Source: Gaertneriomyces semiglobifer
Taxonomy: Eukaryota; Chytridiomycota; Chytridiomycetes; Spizellomycetales; Spizellomycetaceae
Assembly: GCA_025558075.1 (NCBI GenBank)
Contig: JAHLKF010000017.1
Coordinates: 1-64,000 of the forward strand
Length of the DNA stretch: 64,000 nt
Reading direction: 5' to 3'
The notes under the pieces are model-generated. The model was not told the origin of the DNA. It did no database searches and worked only from the letters and a program-made list of their open reading frames with translations. The position numbers and the translations under genes are program-made. Below, one piece after another: positions 33,415-46,019 of the stretch (positions are counted from its first letter, which is position 1; each line of letters begins with the position of its first letter).

Positions 33415-34160
33415 TATCCAACCAACGAGTTGTTGCAGAAGACCCTGCTGGTCCTGAGTATCTGTCCACTCAATCCTTATCTTCCGTTTTTGAGTGAAAG
33501 GAGTGAGTGCACAGATACCATCCCTTAGTTACTATACGAAGCAGAAGAGTGTACCATCAACCAGTGATGGTAGTGAACGAACGTTGGAGCGCATTGTGGA
33601 GCCTTTTCTACGACTTGCCTGCTCTTCTATAATACTAGAAAACTAGAATCAATCGCACATAATTCCTAACAAGAACCACATGCAACCCCATATATATATA
33701 CGCATCGAGTACTGATGATTCAAATGTTCCACCGCGTGTAATCCAGCAGGTGTTATTGATATGATGCGCGCGAAAAGGGGCAGAACAAAAGTGCCGAACG
33801 GATTAATGGTTCACGCGGCGATGAGTGGGAGCGTTATTCAGAACGCAGTTGACAAGAGATCAGAGATGCAAATGGGGCAATGGACGGCAGCAAGCAGGCC
33901 GATGGATGGATCGAGGATGTGTGTGTGTGTTACGACCATTACCGAATTATCAGCAGACGGGGGGCCAAGGAATGCGAATTTGCTGTTTGGTTGGTTGGTG
34001 ATATGTTGGTGAATGGATGAGAGGCATTGCATGCAAAGCAGGATGAATTCATGAATGTGTGGAGGCCGCATATATAAGAGGGGGTAGCCTTGCATTCCCT
34101 TCCACGGCAGCAGTCGCCACCCCACGTACATTCAACATATATATATAATTATACAGTGTC
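33415..34160. other. Spacer with acyl-CoA oxidase promoter
   Basis: No gene seen. A run of TA dinucleotides lies near 33691-33701, and a TATATAAG box at 34071-34078 precedes the acyl-CoA oxidase start by about 83 nt. Confidence 0.5.
34071..34078 (+). promoter_or_regulatory. TATA box of acyl-CoA oxidase
   Basis: TATATAAG 83 nt upstream of the ATG at 34161, suitable as a core promoter. Confidence 0.55.
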
Positions 34161-36478
34161 ATGGCACCAAAGAATCATCTTGCGCTGCAGGAACATGGCA
34201 CCGCTGATGTCACAGCTTCATTGCCCGCTGCAAGGCGTTCCGCTGAAGAGGACCCGCTTGTACCGGAGCTCGCTACGTCCTCGCGCCCGCCGTGGAACAA
34301 CCCAAACAATCTTGCTCCTGCTGGACCACCAGGTACCCATTCCATTGCCTACAGATGTTTCCAGGCGACAGTCCAAACTAACCAATTCAACAAATAGGAT
34401 CAGAGTCCCTTGCAATCGAACGCGCAAAGGCGTCATTCCCGGTCGACGAGCTCACCGTCTTTCTCAATGGCAAAGAGAATCTAGAGCGTGATCGCACCCT
34501 TACAAAAGTTTTGGAGAGTGAAAAAGTCTTTGATAAAAAGGACTGGTACTATCAGGGCCGCACGGAGCGATTCAAAGGTTCTCAAGAACGTGCTCGCAGA
34601 ATCGTGGAAATTGGCAAGGAACATGATTGGGATCGCATGACCAAATGGAGAGCCATGGCCATTGTCGATGAACCGGGTCCTTTTGCCCTGCATTTCTCCA
34701 TGTTCATTCCTACCCTCGAAGGGCAGGCCACGGATGAACAAATGGCAAAGTGGTTGCCTCTCGCAAACAACTTTCGTATTATCGGTTGCTATGCCCAAAC
34801 CGAGCTCGGCCACGGCTCAAACGTGCAGGGTCTCGAGACGACCGCTACCTATATCCCGGAGACCGAAGAATTCGAAATTCACTCTCCGTCGTTGACGGCT
34901 AGCAAGTGGTGGATCGGAGGGCTCGGCCGGACGGCCACCCATGCCATTGTTGTAGCACGTCTCATTCTCAACGGCAAGGATCACGGCACGCATACCTTTA
35001 TTGTTCAGATTCGTTCGTTAGAGGACCACACTCCGTTGCCGGGTATCACTATCGGCGATGTTGGTCCCAAGTTGGGTTACCAACAGGTAGACAATGGATT
35101 TATGCTCTTCGACAAGGTACGGGTCCCGCGCGACGCCATGCTCATGCGGTACGCCCGCGTGGAAGCCGACGGTACATACAGCCGTCCGCCGTCGAGCAAG
35201 CTATCGTACGGAACCATGGTCTTTGTCCGTTCTTCCATCGTCTCGAATGCTGCCAAAAACCTTGCACGTGCGGCCACCATCGCAACTCGTTATTCCGCCG
35301 TGCGTCGCCAGTTTTGCAACGCGGAAGCTAGCAAGGACGATTCCCTCGTTCAACAACCGGGGTGCCCAACAGCAGTCGTTGAAACAGCAGTCATTGACTA
35401 CCCGATGCAGCAGTACCGTCTCATGACGCGCATTGCTCAATCCTATGCCCTCCATTTCACGGGCGTTGCCATGATGGATTTGTACAATGAGTTGACTCAG
35501 TTGCTCGCAGAGGGCAACTTGGCCATCCTACCCGAGGTACATGCTACCAGTTCCGGATTGAAAAGCTTGACCACCGATATTGCATATGCTGGTTTGGAAG
35601 ATCTGCGCCGCGCATGTGGAGGTCACGGATTTCTCAAAGTCAGCGGGTTCCCAGAGTTCATCGGGGACTACGCGCCGAATGTCACTTACGAGGGTGACAA
35701 TTACATGTTGACGCAGCAGACCGCGAGATATCTCCTCAAAACTTTCCGTGGGTTTAGAAAGCTCGTAGGTTCTGGATCTAAAGTGGACCCCACGCAGTTG
35801 ACACCCACCACCCGATACCTCTTGGCTGCGGCTGCACCCGGCTTCGCGCAGCAGACATGGCCTGTCCAGACTTTGGACGATCTCATGAGTCCGGCGAACA
35901 TCACTGCGGCGTTTGCGTTCCGGGCAGGATGCATGGTCGCCCAACTCGTGCAATCGATTGACAGCAAGCAACAGACATTCACATCTGCGCAATTGGATAT
36001 CTTTAAGGTGTCCCGTGCTCATTGCGAGTACGTGATCATTGACAATTTCGCTCAGGCCCTCGTGGATCCCCGCACAGCATCCTTATCAGCACAAACCCAA
36101 TCGGTGCTGCGAAAGCTTTTCTTCCTCTTTGCATTGGACACTCTGGAGAATTCGTTGGGCTCCTTCTTGTCCATTTCCCCAAGTTATATTTCACCGCCTC
36201 AGATCGCACTGATCAAGGCACAGATTTTGAGATTGATCGCGGACCTGCGTCCGGACGCGGTGTCGCTGGTGGATGCGTGGGGATTCAGTGACTACTTCTT
36301 GAACAGTGCGTTGGGGCGGTACGATGGTAAAGTGTATGAAGCGTTGGTGGAGCATGCTAGTCGCAACCCGTTGAACGTGGGGCCGAATAAGACTGTGCAT
36401 GAGGGATACGAGACGAGCTATCGGCCGTTGATTGTTGGTGGGAGCGCGGATGCGAGGATTGGTAAAGCCAAGCTATGA
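34161..36478 (+). CDS. Peroxisomal acyl-CoA oxidase
   Basis: First step of peroxisomal fatty-acid beta-oxidation: the FAD enzyme oxidises acyl-CoA to trans-2-enoyl-CoA and makes hydrogen peroxide. Exons 34161-34332 and 34398-36478 (65-nt intron) give about 750 aa, including a disordered N-terminal extension of about 60 residues. Family motifs: YAQTELGHGSNVQGLETTAT (FAD/substrate region), SKWWIGGLGRTATHAIV, DLRRACGGHGF, and VTYEGDNYML, which holds the catalytic glutamate. The chain ends in AKL, a type 1 peroxisomal targeting signal variant. Length and motif order match eukaryotic ACOX. The paralogue type and chain-length preference cannot be judged. Confidence 0.95.
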
Positions 36479-37986
36479 AAAATTCATCTAGATTGAAAAT
36501 GTATCTCTTATGTGCATGTGTATGATATTAGCATTGTTGTGGAATATAAATCTTGGAAGATGTTTGTAGATCCATGCCATTTCATTTTATCATAATTTAA
36601 GGTTTGTGGACGATCGTGGCAAAGACGGTACACAACATCGCACAAGGGTTTTAACCCAAATGGAGCAATGAACGTGCGCATGATGGGTCAGTTTCATGAT
36701 CTCAACTAGGCAAGTGATACAACACGGTGAGTTTAATGTGACATTCGGCCCTGCGATGCACATGCACCAGTGGCTAAGATACAAGCGGAAAGTGGCTAGC
36801 CGAAGCGGGATCCAGCGGCCCAGCGGCGGGTTCTGTTGCATCGAGCGCCCGAGCGGCCGAGTTTTGACCTTGGTTCCATTTTCTTTTTTTTTGGGAAAGG
36901 GCAACGTCGGAACCGAACCCGGATTAAGCTTTTGTGTTCGATATTTCCAAATATCCCGTTTTTGGGAGCCGCCGTTTGCCACACAGTGTTCGCCAATCTG
37001 GAGCAGATGGCTTGTTGTCATCATTGAGACGAGGTAACATGCGCACAGTTACCGATCCAGCGACCCGGTTCATGTTCATGTATACCGGATCCCTTCATAC
37101 ATCCCATAACGTTTGATCATCGTCGGACTTGTGAGAGTAGATGACTTGTTGGTGTGACGCAGGACGAAGGAAGGGGGAGACTGACTCGGACGAGGCGATG
37201 TTCCATAATTCGGTGACGATTCTGACGATTCTGACGAATCTGACGAAAGGATGGGTGGATGTAGGGGCGAAACGCTATCCACGGGAGACGGGAAGAGTGC
37301 CATGTCGCTATCGCAGATAATGTGCGCACATCAACGGTCACAGACTTCCCCGGTCCACGCGAAAAAAAAGGCGTTTTGGTGGTGAACACCACAAATCCGC
37401 CCGTTTTTTGTTCAACTTTTGACACTTTGGACACGCACAAGGCGCGGTTACAACACACACACCAAACCGCGAAGATTTGTTCAACACCTACGTGACTCGA
37501 CTCGACTCTCGACGGCACTTGCGGTCCAAAAAGTGACCTTCTGAATACGAAAGTACCTCTTCTCCATTGTCGCCTCACCACTCAACGAGTGACTCAAGTC
37601 TGTCTAACTGACTCGCGTAGTCTGTCCAAGCGCAAAAAGATATCCGCACAACAACAACAGCCATTCGTCGCACTCGAGTTTTGCGGGTTGTGGTTGTGCT
37701 CAATTAAGGCCGACGACGGGGCGGATGGGTGGCTCGCCTCCCGTTTGCTGCTTCGCTGGACGAGTATTTAACCCGCTTCGTCGCCAGCGCCCCGCCCTTG
37801 TTCCAGCTTCCTCTTTTGATTTCTTTAGAACTCCATCTCACTCTGTGCTGCTTTCTCCCTTTATATACGCAGGTCGTATCGCAAGAGAGGAAATCCAGCC
37901 CACCCCAAGTTCTCATCTTTATAGACTTATAGACATAGAGCATACCCACTCCCCCTCTCTTCGATCACATCTCATCATCCACAAAG
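36479..37986. other. Spacer between acyl-CoA oxidase and the Pro/Thr-rich gene
   Basis: No gene recognised. Contains a short 9-bp tandem repeat with ATTCTGACG core near 37211-37243 and a TATATA box at 37862-37867, about 120 nt before the next start codon. Confidence 0.5.
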
Positions 37987-39305
37987 ATGCAATCCAAGAT
38001 CATACTTGCTTTCGGCGCCTTGTCGGCCTCTTCGGCTTTGTTGGCCTCTGCTGCTGCTCTCCCGGCCGGCGGATACTCTGCGTACGCTGCACCTGCCGCT
38101 GACAACGGTGCGGTCGTTCCCGCGCCTGCATACGGTACGCCTGCGGCTACCGGTGCCTACCCTACTCCTGTAGAAACTCCCGGAGCCATTGAGACACCTA
38201 TCAAGAAGAAGAAGAAGTGTCACAAGAAGAAGCCCATCGAGACCGCTCTTCCCGCCCCAACTGACGTCTTCCCCACCGATGTTCCCGTAGAGACTCCTGG
38301 ATCTGACTACCTCCCTACCCCGAGGAGACTCCCATCGGAACTGACTCTCCTGCTTACCCCGTCCCTACTCCCATCGAGACCTCTTCTCCCAACCCGGAAG
38401 AGACTCCCGTTGGAACTGACTCCCCCGCTTACCCCGTTCCTACTCCCGGTGGTGACGACGACGAGAGCTCCCCCGAGACCCCCGAGCAGACCCCTGCCCC
38501 CACCGACACCCCCGCCTACCCCGTCCCTGGCCCCATTGAGACTCCCGTCGGTACCGAGACCCCTGTCCCAACTGACTACGTCCCTACTCCCACCGGTGGT
38601 GCTCCCGTCACTACTCCCTGCGAGACCGCCACTGACGTCCCTGTCCCCACTGACGGCCCAGTGACCACTCCCGTGGACCTTCCCCCAATTGAGACTATCC
38701 CCCCAATTGAAACCGTTCCCGTCTCTACTCCTTGTGAGACCGACGTCGTCCCTACCGCCACTGGTGAGGTCCCCGTTCCTACCGGAACTGACGGTATCCC
38801 CGTCCCTACCTCCACTCCTTGCGAGACCGAGACTGTCCCTACCGTGACCGGTGACGTGCCCGTTCCTACTGGAACCGACGGTGTCCCCGTTCCCGTCCCT
38901 ACTTCCACTCCTTGCGAGACTGAGACCGCTGAGGTCCCCGTCCCTACCGGAACTGACGGTGTCCCAGTTCCTACCGTGACTGGTGACGTGCCTGTCCCTA
39001 CCGGAACCGACGGTGTCCCCGTTCCCGGCGCTACCACCACTCCTTGCGAGACTGAGCCTACCATTCCCACCATCACTGGTGAGGTCCCCATCCCGGAACC
39101 CACCCAGACCGGTGACGTCCCTGTTCCTGGACCGTCCACCACCGATGCTCCCGTCCCCGGCCCGACCACAACTCCCTGCCCGGAGGAGCAGGCAACCGCT
39201 TCACCAGCGGAGAAGGACCTCAAGTTCCTCGAGTCCGCAAAGGAGTACCCGTTCAAGGCTCGTCGTTACATGAGGGTTGGAAACGCCAACTACCGTCGTC
39301 TCTGA
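37987..39305 (+). CDS. Secreted Pro/Thr-rich repeat protein, with apparent frameshift
   Basis: Begins with a signal peptide (MQSKIILAFGALSASSALLA, cleaved near ASAAALP) and a lysine-rich cluster (KKKKKCHKKK). Up to about 38310 the starting frame is sensible. From about 38313 the repeat-like, family-consistent sequence (PEETPIGTDSPAYPVP onward) lies in the -1 frame and runs to the stop at 39305. A single missing C in the C-rich tract at 38310-38321 would explain this. The tail consists of Thr/Pro repeats built on TPCETE, VPTVTGDVPVP and PTGTDGVPVP and ends with a basic RRYMRVGNANYRRL. Likely an extracellular or cell-wall protein with O-glycosylated stalks. In the unshifted frame the protein would end at 38664. 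Confidence 0.7.
38661..39180 (+). repeat. In-gene tandem repeat, Thr/Pro-rich unit
   Basis: Imperfect DNA repeats encode units built on PVPTGTDGVPVP alternating with TSTPCETETVPTVTGD. The repeats are in frame and high in GC. Such tracts commonly vary in copy number between isolates. Confidence 0.75.
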
Positions 39306-40836
39306 ATCACATCCTCCCAATCTCTCCGTAACCCCGACACTCGACCCCTTTCTTCAACTCGTTCTCGATTTCTATGATTGGGAATAGAATAGATTAGAAT
39401 AGTTTCGCTTACCACACGTCACATTTCCCACCCATCACCCACTCCCTTGTTATCGGGGGAGTATACCTCTCTGGATCATTTTCTGATTCAGCACAGCGAC
39501 GCACCACATATTCGCGCTACGAGATGATATGATATCTTATATAGTTTTCTAGTGTCTTTTTGTTTTGAAGCGGTCTCGTCCGTTTTTGAAGATTATTATT
39601 GTTTCTTTCTGATGTTCGTTCATGTTTATTTCGTCGTGCGTTTGGCATGCCCATCACAATAGCATTAAGATACGCATGGTCGAAATGGGCATTTGTTGTG
39701 TACCGGTAGAAAGAAATGAAAAAAGACCTCATTCGTTCCTGGTAAAACTTGAGCTTTGTGAATCGTCGAAGTGGAGGTAATGGTTCACCCCTCATGCAGG
39801 TCGGTAAGAAACCCTCCGGGTGATGGTCCACGTATTTGGCGGTAGCAGCAGTGCTGCGGTATCTTGAAACCAAAATCCTTGAACGATATTTTCTCACTGA
39901 CTCCATGGACACAGTGAGAGCAATGTTTTGTGTGGAGGTGAGTTGATACGATACCAAGGGGAAAAGTGGCGACCAGCCAACCTGCAACAGGCATCGTTTA
40001 GTCGAGCTTTTATGCGAGGCGATCCCCGTGTAGATCGCAAAGTGGGATATTTGTATTGTTCGCTTTCATCTGCTTTCGGAAGGCAGATTGAGAAAATGCA
40101 TGCAGAAAAGGTTCTAGCGCATGTTGAGCGTTGCAGAACCAACTTTGGGCAAATGTTCACATATGGAAACTAAAAGCGGTGGCATATACCGGCTTGATAT
40201 GCATCCTCTCTATATAGTACTTTGGAGGGACTACTATATAGAATCTGTGCCTCGTTCGACTAAGTAGAAGGTAGTGCTTTCCTCCCGCTCGTATGTGGGT
40301 ATTTTATAGAGACTGTACATGTCGAGACATTGTAACCACAGGGCGATTATAATCTTGAATGTGATGGCCTCCTTCTTTTGATCCGGATCCTGGAGGATAA
40401 AGCATGGCATGCCTCATTTAATCATAGACTGTACGAGCATCCATCGACCACCACTAGTCACCAAGAAAGTATGGTTTGTGAATGGGGTCGGCATGACGCT
40501 TCATCCCTCCAGTCGGTCATGCAACGTTTTGAACCAAGCTAAGGGTAGCTGCATTGACAGCGGGGTAAACCACATTGCCTACGGACAAGAGTTTTCTAAA
40601 CAAACGTGCGTTGGACGCTGGAAGGAACACACACAGTTGCATGCAAGTGGGCGCTAAACACCCTTCAACCTGAGCAACACCACCCCATGTATTCAGCGAT
40701 GGGTAGGGTGCGCATCGTACATCATGAAAATGGTGAAAGATGCCTATCAAAGCAATGCTTTTCAGAATAGGCTGCTTCCCATTTCATAGCACTCGCCTTT
40801 TTGAGGGAAGCTCACGCGTGATGACACTCTCAAACT
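39306..40836. other. Long spacer without recognised gene
   Basis: Only short unsupported frames. A 10-bp perfect inverted repeat (CTATATAGTA at 40210-40219 and its complement at 40232-40241, loop 12 nt) could form a small AT-rich hairpin. Confidence 0.45.
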
Positions 40837-43675
40837 ATGCACCAGCCAACAACAACTACAAGCAATCCCAATACGCAGACTTCATCGGAATTCAGCAGTC
40901 ATGACGGTACTCTGCCGGACATTCCGCTACAGCGCACCCGGTCTCGCTCGTTTCCTTCTTATGAAGATGCGTCCTCTTCGACGAATGATAGTAGAGCATT
41001 GATAGTTCGGTCGCTACCGTTGACAGCCGACCCACAATTCAGCTTTCAGTCGAATCTACCCGTTGACGAGGGTCCCATGCGACTACATACGGAGCCTCTG
41101 ACAGCGCTCATCCCCCACTCACCGTACGAGGTGGTCTTGCACCATCCTCCCGAACGACGCGCGGTACTGTTCAACAAGCGTGAAAGGAAGCTGTTGGTGA
41201 AGCGCCTAAGTGGGGACCTAGTGAGGCAAGATGAGAGAGGCAGAAACGAGTTTGGGAGTGGTGCTTGTGCCATGTGTGGACGCCCGTTCGGAAAGGAGAG
41301 TGGCGCAAATGGTACCGGAGTTGGAGGTGTCGAAGAAGCTTACATGAATCGAGACTATTGGCGCTTGCTGGAAGATGTCCGGTAAGTTTTGCGTTTACAC
41401 CTTTCCTGGATGAGGTCAGCTAGGCTTAAATGTATTGTGAACCAGACCAACACCCAGGACTATTCTACCATCGCCAGCCACGGAAAACGCACCTCCTGTG
41501 ATTCTTCCCTCCATAACGGTAGCGGAAGGGGAAGATACTGTGGAAGATGAGCGCCCGAATGGGCAATTACCGACACCACCGCCGTCCGACCCATTGACAC
41601 CCACGTCGTTCAACCAAGGTTATTATGATCGTTTTTTCGTCGAGGAACGGAAACTGGGCCGTGGCCTTCGCGGTTCAGTGTTTCTAGTCCAGCACGTTCT
41701 TGATAACGTGCCGCTCGGTCCCTACGCAATCAAGGCTATCCCTATTGGTCAGTCGCATACCTGGTTGGTTCGTATGCTGAAGGAAGTCCATCTACTCGAG
41801 CGACTACGACACCCGAACGTAATTGAATATAAACATGCTTGGCTGGAAGAACGGAGATTGACGGTATTTGGACCCATCGTGCCTTGTCTTTTTATATTGA
41901 TGCACTTGGCGAATGCGGGAAACTTGGAGGAGTACATCTACGTACAACATGAACCCGGCCAGAAAAGTCTGGATGACCCGAATTTGGAGTTGCACGAAAG
42001 GGCGAGACTGTTGCGAGAGAAGAAAAGGCAAGGACTGAAGTTTGAGAGTCTAAGCGAAGGCGCGAAGGAGGAGCACTTTGGCGTAAATGCACGATACGAA
42101 GGCGGTATCGGTGTTGGCGATGGTGGAAGGAAAGTCAGGTACCTAAAAGAGGACGATGTATGGGAACTGTTCGGAGACATTTGTGAAGGTGAGGACACAT
42201 TTACTGATTTTATACCTGCGTTGAGTGTCCGTTAAAACAGGGTTGCTTCGCCAGGTCTATCCCATCTCCATTCCAACTCAGTGATACATCGCGATCTTAA
42301 GCCCCCAAATCTTCTCTTACATCGTCTTCCAGCCTGCTCTCCTTCTTCCACTCGCTTGAAAGTCCTCATTTCCGATTTTGGTGAATGTGAACTTCAATCC
42401 CCGGAGCTGACCCGTGAGCGTACTGGCGCTACAGGTACCCTAGAGTTCATGCCTCCTGAGCTCCTGATTCAATCCGCGGAGGGAAAGTATATTGGTACTG
42501 GCGGCATTGAGAGCGACATGTGGTCTTTGGGTGTGGTTTTGTGGTTCTTATGCTTCAGTGGGGTAATGTGGACTCAGGTGGATGATGTCGATGTGCTGAG
42601 AAAGGAAATTGTGGAATGGGATGACACGAAATTGACGTTCCCGGAATGTGGGAAGCGGATAAGTAGTGAGCTGAAGAACATCATAAGTGGACTCTTGAGA
42701 AGAGAAAAAGAAGCCCGATGGACGATTGAGGAAGTCTTGTCGATCGTCAGAAGGCGACGCCAACGAACTGAGGCGAGCAAAGAAGATTCTTCGTCATCTG
42801 ATGAACAGAAAGGCATGAGGCCGCGACGACTGTCTGATCAGCCGCCGGGACCCGCGAGTAACGAGAAAGGCCATAAACGACGTCAATCGCTGCAGTTCGA
42901 GCTATCTCCTGGTCGGCCATTGGAAGGGAGGCAAGACCTCCCTTTCGACCACAGCAGTTCTCCGCAACTAGCTCGATCTCGCGTTGGACCAATACATCTA
43001 ACTCACACCTCTAAACCGGATGTCTTGCGAGGGGTAGATATGAAATTGCGGCGCCCGAACCGCCACCCGCACCCTGCTTCCACCCATCATCATCTGGCAC
43101 CCAAGTCAATGAACGGATTGGGAAAGGTGATACAACGGCGGCGCAGTGACCCAACAACCCCAAAGAGTCTTGCGATAGGATCTACTCAAGAAGAGGCATC
43201 GCAAGAAACAGTGCCGAAACACGTACTAGCAGGATTTGTCGATCGGACGCTTATGCTATGGGCCGTCAGCTTTCTGGTCTCCTGTTTCGTATCAAGTGCA
43301 TATGTGCCGAAGAGCGATCAAGGATTCTTTTCCATTTTCTCAGCGAGCGTCGCAATTAGCAGTGTTCAATCCTGGGTGGAAGTCAGCCTTTGGGGACGCA
43401 CTTCGCGGCTTGTGAAATCATTTTGGGACTACCGAAAGTGGGTTTTCGGTATACTTTGGGGGTTACTCGATGCTGCGACAATTTCTACTATGACCACGAG
43501 TTCCACCTTTGGAGTGACTACGCTCATGGTGGCATTAGTAACGCGGTGGTGTGCGTGGACATGGAATTATTATGCGGGTGATCAACAGCTGGAAGCTGGA
43601 ACCCCAAAATTGAATGCGAACAAAGCAAAAAGCGGAGAACACAATTCTATAGCTGCTCCCACTTCGTCATTATAG
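40837..43675 (+). CDS. IKS1: IKS1-like serine/threonine kinase with C-terminal membrane segments
   Basis: Exons 40837-41381, 41446-42188 and 42255-43675 (introns 64 and 66 nt), about 902 aa. The N-terminal 230 residues are disordered but include a conserved CAMCGRPF zinc-like motif before the kinase domain, as in fungal Iks1 proteins. Kinase motifs: glycine loop LGRGLRGSV, lysine in YAIKAI, HxN-type HLHSNSVIHRDLKPPN, DFG in ISDFGECEL, and GTLEFMPPELL. After the kinase comes a Ser/Arg/His-rich linker and three hydrophobic segments near the C-terminus (MLWAVSFLVSCFVSSAYV, FSIFSASVAISSVQSW, TLMVALVTRWCAWTW). This suggests a membrane-anchored kinase. The second intron had to end at 42254 to keep the conserved CEGLSHLHS block. 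The gene lies tail to tail with the 7TM-RGS gene. Confidence 0.85.
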
Positions 43676-43786
43676 TGTCCGTATTTCACGTCGATGACAA
43701 CACGGAGGCCGTTGAATACATTGTTCCTTCAAATTTACACCTTCATCTCATTTGCGATTCCCCACGGTCGCATACCGACAAACCTA
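43676..43786. other. Convergent 3' spacer, 111 bp
   Basis: Very short gap between two converging genes, so their 3' UTRs probably overlap. Confidence 0.5.
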
Positions 43787-46019
43787 TCAGACATTACTCA
43801 AACTACCAGTTCTTGGCTTCCCCGACGTTCCCTTTTCCGCATTCTTCATGAATCGCTTGAGAACACCCTCCTCTTCTGCTTCTACAAACCGTGGGAACAT
43901 CTCGTACATCATATCCAGAACGGCGTTCTTCGCCTCATCGAAGACACTCACTAATGGCAATACTCCTTCGCGCTCCAATTGTCGCGTGATGTTTTCTAGC
44001 ACGTGGGAGGAGAGATTGACTTGACACGGTGCACCCCGTGCAATGAAAGTTTTGTAAAAAGTTAGGTAGGCGGGAAGTAGTGATGGTGGAATAAGCACTG
44101 AACCGGCGGACTGAGGGAGTGCTGGGGCGAGCGTGAAGAACGACGGGTGATGTGAAAGGCGGTTACGATTGAAGGGAAAGATGCCGAGGAAGGCCGAGAA
44201 AAAGGAGCGAGGAGGTGTAGGTGTAAAGTCGAAAACGGGGTATTTGTCCGTGAGGGACATCCTGTCATGCGGTTTGGATATACTTTCGTTCGAAGTTGAC
44301 GGTTGTTCTATGTCGGGTTGAGGCAATGGCTCTCCTTCGGGAATCGTTGCTGGCACCGCTGGTGGGGCCTGTGCCTCCTTGACTGCTTCCATTAATTTCC
44401 GGTACTCTTCGTAAAATAGAGGATTCTCTGCTGCAAAATCTCTAGCTGCAAATTCCTTGAATTTTTCGAAACACTCTGTATCTTCTAATATGCTCGCGAA
44501 TAACGCCCATGAGATTTTGGGTAATGTTTTCGATTTTCTTTTAGCCTTGCGGGTCGTAGATATGTTATCAGCAGAGGAGTTGGCGGACGGCGTTCTGTAA
44601 CGTCGAAAAAGCCGCTTGATGGGCCGCATCGGATATATGTTGTGCGATGCAAGGACAGGGAGAAAGATGGAAGTGACATGCCCTACGAGCAATCCTATAA
44701 CCGGCCAATTTGCTGCTCCAAAGTATAAGCGCAAAGTTGGCTCCCCGTAGTTCTTCCCAGTAGGTACCATGGTCTGTTCGAGCAAATACCTAAGTGCCAA
44801 TACAGTGTAAGTAATCGTTCGAATTGAGTTTCCAACTGTATTCACACTTACATCACTGCCACGGTTGTTCCGGCTATCGCAAACGTAACCAAATCTCGCT
44901 TGATACCATACGTATCGTTATCCTTCCATATCCAGTATGTCAGTGCAGGGCATCCGATCATAAAGAAAAGCCCCATGAAACACAACACGGGTAACGTCTC
45001 CCAAGTTCCCATGTTGCATTCATAGGATATCGGACGGACACTAAAGCGCGGCGAGATAACAGTGACTATTATTATCCAAATGGTGGTTGCGACGAGGGTA
45101 TATGCGAGAAGCATAAGGAGTGGGCGAAGTGGTTCCGAAGCTGGTACCGGGGTAGGGCCTCCCGCCTCAGCTTCATCGTAGGTCAGTGGCGTTCGCGTGT
45201 TGTCCAAAGCTTTTTGAGGAAAACCAACATGCGATCTCGGTACCCCCGGAATACTCGTACTCCGTACACCTCCCCGAAATGATGGTGGAATGTATGTGCT
45301 TCGGGAATGATTGCTGATACTTCTCGCACTGATATTTCCAGCAAAGTCCTTCGTGCTGCCCGCAGGATTTCCGACAAGCGCCATTCCGCTCACATTCCCC
45401 GTGAGACCACTCCCGCTCGCATTATGGGGCAAGGCATTCAGGGTAGTACCTCCCAATGCCTTATCATCACCCCTACCAACGTCTCCGGCAGAGACCTCTA
45501 ACTCTCGCGTCTCGGCTTTTGCGGCATCCGCTGTTGTCCCCCGTAATTTCATTCGAACTAATCGAAGTTGATGCGCTCGAAACAAAAACTTTAACCGCCA
45601 CGCTCGGGCGGACAGTGAGAATATTGTCAGCGCGATCCCCAAGTACACACACCACAACACAACAAAGCACGGTATTGGTGTTGCTTGAATCAGGAGGAAG
45701 GGAAACGAGATCAAGAGGTTGCCGACGAAGCCGATCATGGTCAGCAAAGTAGACCTCTTTTTTTGCATAGAGGAGTTAGCCAATGAGACAAAGCGAATAC
45801 GTCGACTGCTCAACCTACTTTCGCCAATGCACTATCGGCCTTTGCTCGCACGACGAACCACGCGGCTGTAGAGATGATGAATCCGAAATAAATAATGAAC
45901 ACTCCCAAGTACGCTTTTTGCGCTCGGGCTATTATGGAAGCTCGCCATTCTAGGTCTTGTCTGATAATATCCTCTTGGTCCGAAGTCGACAGCACTGAAG
46001 CCCAATTCGACATTGCCAT
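43787..46019 (-). CDS. Seven-transmembrane receptor-like protein with C-terminal RGS domain
   Basis: Three exons, 46019-45819, 45756-44852 and 44789-43787 (62-nt introns), 702 aa. The first 350 residues carry seven hydrophobic segments, from AYLGVFIIYFGFIISTAAWF to NWPVIGLLVGHVTSIFLPVL, with a long Ser/Gly/Asn-rich loop between TM3 and TM4. The RGS domain follows: WALFASILEDTECFEKFKEF and FYEEYRKLMEAV form its first half. A loop of about 110-130 residues interrupts it, and YLTFYKTFIARGAP... LVSVFDEAKNAVLDMMYEMF completes it. The architecture matches GPCR-RGS fusions such as plant AtRGS1 and fungal GprK. A role in accelerating G-alpha GTP hydrolysis in response to an unknown cue is inferred. 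Confidence 0.88.

Noticed and set aside
36696..37037. 113-codon ORF with aromatic-rich peptide
   Set aside because: Low-complexity GC/T tracts on both strands and no domain; probably non-coding.
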